A DNA stretch of 64,000 bases from Alphaproteobacteria bacterium. GTDB lineage: Bacteria; Pseudomonadota; Alphaproteobacteria; Micropepsales; Micropepsaceae. Below, piece after piece: positions 58,548 through 64,000 of this stretch (position 1 is its first letter; each line of letters opens with the position of its first letter). Both the position numbers and the translations under genes were made by a program. The stretch spans positions 868,001 through 932,000 of the forward strand of contig JAFARO010000004.1 of NCBI GenBank assembly GCA_019245415.1. The letters are read 5' to 3'. Below the pieces are notes generated by a model that was given only the letters and a program-made list of their open reading frames with translations, was not told the origin of the DNA and did no database searches.

Positions 58548-60659
58548 ATGAAAATCACGATCGGATATGCGCTCGCGGCCGCGCTGGTGTTGTCGGCGCC
58601 GTGCGCGGAGGCGGCGCCCTTCACCATGGAGCAGGTGCTGTCCTATCCTTATGCCGGCGGTCTCGTGGCCGCGCCGTCGGGCGGGCACGTCGGCTGGGTG
58701 CGAAATGTCGCCGGCGTGCGCAACGTCTGGGTCGCCGACGCGCCGGCCTACAAGGCGCATGTGGTGACGTCCTTCAAGGAGGACGACGGCCAGGAAATCA
58801 CGCAGCTCTCGTTCTCGGCCGACGGCAAGTGGCTGCTGTTCGTGCGCGGCGGCGACCACGATGCCAACTGGGAAGGCGAGGTGGCGCCCGTTCCCGACGC
58901 ACGGCCCGAGCAGCAGAAGGTGACCATCTGGGCCGTCGCGCCCAAGGGCGGCAAGGCGGCGGTGCTCGCGGAGGGCGACGCTCCCACGATCTCACGGCAG
59001 GACGAGGTCGCCTTTGTCGTGAAGGATCAGGTCTGGTCCGTTCGGCTCGGCAGCAAAGCAAAGCCGGCGCTGTTATTCTTCGATCGCGGCAAGGATCGCG
59101 ATCTGACGTGGTCGCCCGACGGCGCGCGTCTCGCATTCCGCTCCGACCGCGGAGATCATTCCTTCATCGGAATTTTCGGCGGCAGATCGAAGCCGCTCGT
59201 CTACATCGCGCCCACGACGTCGCGCGATCTTTCGCCGCGCTGGTCGCCGGATGGACGCCGGATCGCGTTCGTGCGGTTGCCCGGCGAGGGCGGGGCACCG
59301 GTGCCGATCCTGAAGTTGACACCCGACCCCTGGGCGATCTGGGTCGCCGATGCGTCGAGCGGGGTCGCGCACCCGGCCTGGACGAGCCCCGAAACGCTGC
59401 ACGGCTCGTTTCCCCGCACGGAAGGCAACGCCAATCTCAACTGGGTGGGCGGCAAGCTGGTCTTTCTCGCCGATCTCGACAACTGGCCGCATCTCTATGC
59501 CGTGGCCGCTGGCGGCGGCGCGATCCGGCTGCTGACGCCCGGTCCGTTCATGGTGGAGCACGTCAACGTCAGCCGCGACGGCCAGTATCTGGTCTACAGC
59601 GCCAACACCGGATCGACGCGTGACGACGGCGACCGGCGTCACATCTTCCGCGTCGGTGTCGACGGCGGCGCGCCGTTCGCCGTCACGGCGGGCGAAAGCA
59701 TCGAATGGGAGCCGGTAGCGGCCGACGCAAGCCATGTCGCATTCATCTCGACAGGCGCGCGCCGGCCGCCGGTCGCTGCCATCGCCGGCATCGACGGCAA
59801 GCAACGGCGCGATCTCCTGGCCGACGATGTTCCCGCTGCCTATCCATCGCAGGCTTTCGTGCTGCCCCGATCGGTAAGCTTCCGCGCCGCAGACGGCACG
59901 CTGGCGCATGGACAGGTTTTTCAATCGCCGGAAAGTGGAGCGGCGAAGCCCGGCGTGATCTTCGTCCATGGCGGGCCGCCGCGGCAGATGCTGCTTGGCT
60001 GGCACTACATGGACTATTACAGCAACGCCTATGCGGTGAATCAGTACCTCGCGACGCATGGGTTCACGGTGCTGGCGGTGAACTATCGCCTCGGCATCGG
60101 CTACGGGCACGACTTCGCAAATCCCGAGCACGCCGGCCCGACGGGCGCGAGTGAGTACCAGGACGTCGTTGCGGGCGCGAAGCTTCTCCAAGCCCTGAAG
60201 GGCGTCGACGCCGCGCACATCGGCATCTGGGGCGGCTCCTATGGCGGCTATCTGACAGCGATGGGGCTGGCGCGCGATCCCGAGATCTTCAAGGCGGGAG
60301 TCGATCTGCACGGCGTCCACGACTGGTCGCGCTTCCTGGATGTCTGGTTCCGCCCCGCGAGCGCGCGCTACGAAAAGGGCGACCGCGACCAGGCGCTCAA
60401 AGTCGCTTTCCTGTCCTCGCCGATCGCCGATCTGTCGAAGTGGAAGGGCCCTGTGCTGCTGATCCATGGCGACGACGACCGCAATGTCCAGTTCGAGCAA
60501 ACCGTCGATCTGGCGCGGCGGCTGGATGCGCGGCATCTGCACTATGACGAGCTGATCCTGCCGGACGAGATCCACGGATTCCTGCGCCACGCCTCCTGGC
60601 TTCGCGCGGACACGGCGACGTCGGCATATCTTGCGGAGAGCCTAGCGGCGCGGCCGTAA
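58548..60659 (+). CDS. Exported S9 family prolyl oligopeptidase-like peptidase
   Basis: 703 residues. Signal peptide to about residue 22 (MKITIGYALAAALVLSAPC). The N-terminal half is a beta-propeller of TolB/DPP-like repeats (LTWSPDGARLAFRSD, PRWSPDGRRIAFVR). The catalytic domain has S564 in WGGSYGGY, Asp644 in HGDDDRNV and His676 in DEIHGF. This is the DPP4/acylaminoacyl-peptidase subfamily, which cuts short peptides in the periplasm. GGGGAG is 7-8 nt before the ATG. Its last 18 bases overlap the convergent methyltransferase gene. Confidence 0.93.
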   Translation: MKITIGYALAAALVLSAPCAEAAPFTMEQVLSYPYAGGLVAAPSGGHVGWVRNVAGVRNVWVADAPAYKAHVVTSFKEDDGQEITQLSFSADGKWLLFVRGGDHDANWEGEVAPVPDARPEQQKVTIWAVAPKGGKAAVLAEGDAPTISRQDEVAFVVKDQVWSVRLGSKAKPALLFFDRGKDRDLTWSPDGARLAFRSDRGDHSFIGIFGGRSKPLVYIAPTTSRDLSPRWSPDGRRIAFVRLPGEGGAPVPILKLTPDPWAIWVADASSGVAHPAWTSPETLHGSFPRTEGNANLNWVGGKLVFLADLDNWPHLYAVAAGGGAIRLLTPGPFMVEHVNVSRDGQYLVYSANTGSTRDDGDRRHIFRVGVDGGAPFAVTAGESIEWEPVAADASHVAFISTGARRPPVAAIAGIDGKQRRDLLADDVPAAYPSQAFVLPRSVSFRAADGTLAHGQVFQSPESGAAKPGVIFVHGGPPRQMLLGWHYMDYYSNAYAVNQYLATHGFTVLAVNYRLGIGYGHDFANPEHAGPTGASEYQDVVAGAKLLQALKGVDAAHIGIWGGSYGGYLTAMGLARDPEIFKAGVDLHGVHDWSRFLDVWFRPASARYEKGDRDQALKVAFLSSPIADLSKWKGPVLLIHGDDDRNVQFEQTVDLARRLDARHLHYDELILPDEIHGFLRHASWLRADTATSAYLAESLAARP

Positions 60660-61655
60660 TAGGATCATGTCCTGCATGTTGCCAACGAAGGCGGGAAGAA
60701 TGGCGAGAATCTCGAACCATTCGCTCCAGCGTTCGCGAATGTAGTCGTGGGTGTGATAGATATTTCGGTAATAGCTGTCGTCGGATGTCACGCCCTTCAG
60801 CGTATTCTCGATTCCGGTGTCGCAGAAGCCGCGCGTCTTCAGCGCCTCGCGCACCGACGGCGGATAACTCGCATTGAACAGCGACGTTGCGCCGTTGACC
60901 GATACGGCTACCACGCCGCCGGGCTTGACGACGCGGGCGAGTTCCTTGAGCCAGGCGAACTGGTCCTCTTCGCGCAAATGGGTGAAGATCGAAATGCCGA
61001 TCGCCACATCGAAGCGGCCGGCCTCGAATTGCGTCCGCGGCTCGAGACCTTGCAGCTCGAAGCTGCCGTTTGGAATATTGGCGCGGCACCAGGCGATGGC
61101 CTCGGCGTCGATATCGATGCCGGTGTAGCTGCCCTGGCCGGACAGATACTTGGCCAGCCTGCCGCAACCGCACCCCCAATCCAGAAGGCGTAAGGATGCC
61201 CATGGCGCATGCAGGTGAGGGGTGAGCGCTTCCTCGAGTTTGCGCTTGAGTGCATAGCCCCACTTGTCGAACACCCGCGGGCTCAACCAGATCGCGCGGT
61301 TGGTGAGCTTGGCGGGCGGAAGCGGGACGGCCGCGAAGCTGCCGGGCCGCGCAAGGTGGAACTGATCCCAGTCTCGCAGCGGCTTCCCGTCTTCCGTTAC
61401 CAGCCGCAGCACCGCTTCCTCGGCCCCGTCGAACAGGGCGCCGACCGGCATCATCCCGCGCAGGCCGATCGCTTCGCCGGGCAGCTCGAGATAGTCGACG
61501 CCGGGGACCGGCTTGCCGCCGGCTGCGAGCCTGAGCCGCGGCGGCGGCCAGGCAGCGGGCCGGACGATGCCGTCGACCAGAATGGTCTCGCCGCGCTCCT
61601 CGATCTGCGGTAGCCACCAGGCGGTCTGCGGCGTGCCGGGATCGTAGGAATCCAT
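60642..61655 (-). CDS. Class I SAM-dependent methyltransferase with unusual N-terminal region
   Basis: 337 residues. The C-terminal half is a class I methyltransferase with motif I LLDWGCGCGRLAKYLSG, motif II FDVAIGISIFTHLREEDQ and motif IV VVKPGGVVAVSVNG. The first 150 residues (MDSYDPGTPQTAWWLP...) contain no domain I know and may be a substrate-binding module. The HTHDYIRERW sequence near the C-terminus is seen in methyltransferases linked to polysaccharide or glycan clusters. Substrate unknown. Confidence 0.84.
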   Translation of the reverse strand: MDSYDPGTPQTAWWLPQIEERGETILVDGIVRPAAWPPPRLRLAAGGKPVPGVDYLELPGEAIGLRGMMPVGALFDGAEEAVLRLVTEDGKPLRDWDQFHLARPGSFAAVPLPPAKLTNRAIWLSPRVFDKWGYALKRKLEEALTPHLHAPWASLRLLDWGCGCGRLAKYLSGQGSYTGIDIDAEAIAWCRANIPNGSFELQGLEPRTQFEAGRFDVAIGISIFTHLREEDQFAWLKELARVVKPGGVVAVSVNGATSLFNASYPPSVREALKTRGFCDTGIENTLKGVTSDDSYYRNIYHTHDYIRERWSEWFEILAILPAFVGNMQDMILLRPRR

Positions 61656-61792
61656 GCTTTCCAGGATGTGACTGAAGCCCCAAGACTTCGCGGAAAAGGG
61701 CCTTTTTGTCTACGCTTTTTGTGATGGCCAAGCGGCAATAAACGCCGATTTCAAGGCCGCAAATTTGCAACAAACCTGCCGCAGAACAAATC

Positions 61793-61798
61793 TATAAT
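61793..61798 (+). promoter_or_regulatory. Consensus -10 box before the SprT-like gene
   Basis: A perfect TATAAT lies 64 bases before the start. The expected -35 position has only ACAAAC, so it could work as an activated or extended promoter. It overlaps nothing else. Together with the EcfG-like element just downstream it suggests dual control. Confidence 0.35.
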
Positions 61799-61803
61799 GC
61801 GCC

Positions 61804-61828
61804 GGAACGGGGTCGCCCCTGCTCCGTT
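61804..61828 (+). promoter_or_regulatory. Candidate EcfG (general stress sigma factor) promoter
   Basis: GGAAC at 61804-61808 and CGTT at 61825-61828 are separated by 16 bases, the exact form (GGAAC-N16/17-CGTT) recognised by the alphaproteobacterial general stress sigma factor EcfG. It lies about 33 bases before the ATG of the SprT-like gene. The same stretch is partly palindromic (GAACGG / CCGTTC), so chance or a hairpin cannot be ruled out. Confidence 0.5.
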
Positions 61829-61861
61829 CTCTCACCCGACGCCAGCCGGAAAGTTCGTAAG

Positions 61862-62227
61862 ATGGGACTGCCGCTTTCCCCGGGCATCATTGCCGGAGCC
61901 TATGAATTCTTGCGCATGACGCCGCCATTTAGGGGCTGGAAACTGCCTCAGGCCGCGGAGGTGGAATTCGTGGTTTCGCGCCACCGCAACCACGTGGCCT
62001 ACCATCGCGGCCGCCGCCGCAAGGTGCGCTCGCACGAGATCGGCGTCTCGGAAGTGTGCGTCGGCCACACCAACACGCTGTTGCGCGCCATGGCGCATGA
62101 AATGATACATCAGTACCAGCAGCGCGCGCGGACCGAGACGCCGCACACCGAGCACAATGCGGAATTCCTGCGGCTTGCGCGCCTGGTCTGCCGCTATCAC
62201 GGCTGGGACGAGAAGGAATTCCTGTAG
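61862..62227 (+). CDS. Small SprT-like zinc metalloprotease domain
   Basis: 121 residues, only the catalytic core. H79-E80-x2-H83 in AMAHEMIHQYQQ is the zinc motif, and H98 in TPHTEHNAEF the probable third ligand. The fold is that of SprT/SPRTN-like proteases, which in eukaryotes cut DNA-protein crosslinks; here the usual C-terminal zinc ribbon is missing. EVEFVVSRHRNHVAYHRGRR before the motif is basic (quoted as a short region). The stress promoter upstream fits a role in damage response; this is inference. It overlaps the next, convergent gene by 31 bases. Confidence 0.78.
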   Translation: MGLPLSPGIIAGAYEFLRMTPPFRGWKLPQAAEVEFVVSRHRNHVAYHRGRRRKVRSHEIGVSEVCVGHTNTLLRAMAHEMIHQYQQRARTETPHTEHNAEFLRLARLVCRYHGWDEKEFL

Positions 62228-62628
62228 AGGTCCCCGCCACTTTTCGTCGGATCGGGAGGTTGCGACCGCTTTTGCCGGCGCGCCTTGAATCCCACATACA
62301 GGCTGGCGGCCGCGAGCGCATAAAGCATCCAATCGACGACGCTGTTGACCGAGTCCGGAAGAACGAGTCCGGCGACTCCGAAGCAGACCGACGCGGTGAA
62401 CGACAATTGCTTCCAGGGCAGGGAATACGCCTTGCGGGTCTGCTTCCATTCGCGCAGTTCATCCTCGATGGACGGCGCCGGCGGACGCGGCTCCGGCAGG
62501 GATTGCCTGTCCTCGCTGTCGTTGACGGCGATGGCCGGGCTGGAGGCTTGGCGCTGAGGCCGCTCGGCGAGCGAAGCTTGCAGAGGCCTGCCGGCGACGC
62601 GTCGGCCAAACGCCGGACGATTGGGCAT
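62197..62628 (-). CDS. Hypothetical small membrane protein with disordered N-terminus
   Basis: 143 residues. The first 75 are Arg/Pro/Ser-rich and charged, the second half has two hydrophobic helices (LSFTASVCFGVAGLVLP and WMLYALAAASLYVGF) and a basic tail. I do not recognise a family. The stop region overlaps the SprT-like gene by 31 bases on the opposite strand; both frames look protein-like. The disordered part might contact a partner in the cytoplasm. Confidence 0.6.
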   Translation of the reverse strand: MPNRPAFGRRVAGRPLQASLAERPQRQASSPAIAVNDSEDRQSLPEPRPPAPSIEDELREWKQTRKAYSLPWKQLSFTASVCFGVAGLVLPDSVNSVVDWMLYALAAASLYVGFKARRQKRSQPPDPTKSGGDLYRNSFSSQP

Positions 62629-62727
62629 GGACTTAATCCCGCGGTGCGCCCCAACCCTGCGGCATCCGGCTTAGAACGGCGTTAAGAAATTCGAACGATT
62701 TTGAATCGCGCAGCGACGATTCGCAGC

Positions 62728-62749
62728 GCAGGGATTGAACCTGCGACCT
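62728..62749 (-). tRNA. tRNA 3'-end fragment (T-arm remnant), possible attachment site
   Basis: On the minus strand the sequence reads AGGTCGCAGGTTCAATCCC followed by TGC: a variable-loop-like AGGTC, then a perfect 5-bp T-stem (GCAGG/CCTGC) closing a 7-base GTTCAATC-type loop. No matching anticodon or D arm is present, and no CCA follows, so this is not a working tRNA. Translation of the other strand gives AGIEPAT, a familiar mark of antisense tRNA. It lies at the point where base composition falls. Confidence 0.45.
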
Positions 62750-62799
62750 GGCTAGACACCTTCACCCGGTGCGGTGCGGGGGTTCGTCTGATCATGTGG

Positions 62800-63978
62800 C
62801 TAGAGGGACATTTCGAGAATATCGAGGCCGCGCTGAGCCATCTGGCGAGTGATGGTCAGGGCGGGAAAGAGCATAAGGACTTCTTCTTCAGCGGAGATAA
62901 GCAGGCCGTTTTCGCGGCAAGTGTCGCCGACCGCAGAGGCGTAGGCGTCGTCCACAAGTTTTATGCCGATGGCGAAGCCTTTGCCCTGAGTGATGGCTTT
63001 GCCTTTGAAAGTCATCTGAGCGAGCCGAGAAAGAAAATACTCGCCGAGTCGGTTTGTATTTTCGAGAAGCTTGTTCTGATGACGCGTGAGATAGCGCAGA
63101 TTTGCCAGGGCAGCGGCGACGGCGCGCGGGTGCCAGCCATAGGTGGAATAGAGCCCGAAATCCTCCTTGATGGCGCTTGCTATTTTGGACGTCGTGATCA
63201 CGGCCCCTAGGCCGCCGTAGCCCCCGGTGATCGCCTTGGAGACGCAGAGAATATCGGGTTCAAGATCGAAATGCTCACAGGCAAATAGCTTTCCTGTCCG
63301 TCCAAACCCCGTGGCCACTTCATCGGCGATGAACAGAGTGCCGTAGCGGGTGCAAAGTTTGCGCACCCCAATGATGAACTCCCTGTCGGGAACCAGAGCG
63401 CCCAGATTGCAGATGATCGGCTCCATGATGAAGGCGGCAACGTCACGCTTTTTCAACAAGGTCTCCACCTTGCCAAGCGCCTTGCGATCGAGCGGCGGTT
63501 TGATCTTGTGGCAGTTCGGAAGGAGGTTTTTGAACGTTTCGCGGTTTTGCGCTGCACCGATGCTCATCGTGGCGATGGAGTTGCCATGGTAGCTGTCTTC
63601 AATCGAGACGAACTTGCCGCGCCCGGTGTAGGCCATTGCAATTTGCAGGGCCCCTTCGACGGATTCAGTGCCACCGGTCGTGCGATAGGAGACTGCGAGC
63701 TTGCCCGGCGTGATGCGGGCGAGGATTTCGGCGAGCTGTGTCCAAGGGCGGTAAAGGTAGTCGGGGTGGACGTAATCGGGGCCATCGAACTTCCCCACCG
63801 CCGCGCGAACCTCTGTGTTTCCCCACCCCAGATTGCCCACGCACCATCCCATCATGAAGTCGATGTATTTGCGCCCGCGGCTGTCGATCAGATAGCTGTC
63901 AACGGAGTTTCCGACGACGACATCCTCAGGTGTACCTCGGCGTCCAAAGTGCTTCCTGTCGAGTTGGCGGAGGTTCAC
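62800..63978 (-). CDS. Class III PLP-dependent aminotransferase, probably foreign
   Basis: 392 residues of the ornithine/glutamate-semialdehyde-type aminotransferase fold. YIDFMMGWCVGNLGWGN opens the core, GTESVEGALQIA and EDSYHGNSIA bind PLP, and the lysine lies in CVSKAITGGYGGLGA. The start is GTG with GGAG 7 nt upstream. Base composition (about 52-55 % GC by eye) and codon use differ sharply from the rest of the window, and a tRNA-like fragment lies 50 bases from its end. Horizontal transfer is likely. The substrate cannot be assigned; the upstream neighbour lies outside the window. Confidence 0.88.
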   Translation of the reverse strand: MNLRQLDRKHFGRRGTPEDVVVGNSVDSYLIDSRGRKYIDFMMGWCVGNLGWGNTEVRAAVGKFDGPDYVHPDYLYRPWTQLAEILARITPGKLAVSYRTTGGTESVEGALQIAMAYTGRGKFVSIEDSYHGNSIATMSIGAAQNRETFKNLLPNCHKIKPPLDRKALGKVETLLKKRDVAAFIMEPIICNLGALVPDREFIIGVRKLCTRYGTLFIADEVATGFGRTGKLFACEHFDLEPDILCVSKAITGGYGGLGAVITTSKIASAIKEDFGLYSTYGWHPRAVAAALANLRYLTRHQNKLLENTNRLGEYFLSRLAQMTFKGKAITQGKGFAIGIKLVDDAYASAVGDTCRENGLLISAEEEVLMLFPALTITRQMAQRGLDILEMSL

Positions 63979-64000
63979 ATCGGTCTCCTGTCACCTAGCG

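Noticed and set aside
62701..63210. Plus-strand frame starting at the tRNA-like fragment
   Set aside because: It begins with the AGIEPAT antisense-tRNA translation and then runs opposite the aminotransferase gene.

Overview
The window is about 64 kb of gene-dense, high-GC chromosome (roughly 65 % by eye) from an alphaproteobacterium. The gene orders recG / sdhE-mfd and lptF-lptG-lptD-surA-pdxA-rsmA divergent from pepA-holC are typical of that class. The LPS transport genes show it is diderm, and start codons include frequent GTG and TTG. The intergenic repeats and gene content would suit the Rhizomicrobium/Micropepsaceae neighbourhood, but the genus is an inference, not something the sequence proves.

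Layout. 0-5 kb: end of an ABC exporter ATPase with its membrane partner, a DUF6285/phosphotransferase pair, and recG. 5.5-9.3 kb: sdhE and mfd (transcription-repair coupling). 9.4-19 kb: an alcohol dehydrogenase, a transglutaminase-like protein, then the minus-strand outer-membrane operon lptF-lptG-lptD-surA-pdxA-rsmA with overlapping genes. 19-35 kb: pepA-holC, a TPR membrane protein, lpxD, an ABC-F ATPase, a nitrilase, ndk, an SDR, hslO, argE, folE, apaG, an OsmC protein, metZ, a TerB-like protein, a SixA-like phosphatase and a GNAT enzyme. 35-37.8 kb: a tightly coupled four-gene operon encoding an Lgt-like membrane protein, a radical SAM enzyme of the tetraether-synthase (MJ0619) type and two paralogous small membrane proteins. 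38-43.3 kb: the prkA-yeaH-spoVR stress module. 43-53 kb: mostly lipid and membrane genes, a DUF2007/zinc-ribbon/GNAT fusion, chromate resistance (chrB-like, chrA), a nucleoside transporter, a CPBP protein and a flavin monooxygenase. 53-62.7 kb: a PAS protein, an acyl-CoA dehydrogenase, a uracil-DNA glycosylase homologue, hydrolases, a Rieske oxygenase, an S9 peptidase, a methyltransferase and a small SprT-like metalloprotease. 62.7-64 kb: base composition drops next to a tRNA-like T-arm fragment, and the last gene (class III aminotransferase) looks foreign.

The most unusual features are small. At 53680-53894 on the minus strand lies a 73-nt-period tandem array of three homologous 22-23-residue hydrophobic peptides ending in DPNG(G). 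Each has a Shine-Dalgarno exactly 5 nt before its start, the motif for the next gene lies inside the preceding NGG codons, and the last copy has ATT in place of ATG. A second unlisted small gene (58 residues, one membrane segment, strong ribosome site) lies at 43262-43438.

At least four families of imperfect palindromic repeats (about 85-135 bp) fill the intergenic gaps. In several places they supply ribosome-binding or start sequences, or create spurious N-terminal extensions of neighbouring genes. No rRNA, complete tRNA, CRISPR array, insertion sequence or prophage was seen.
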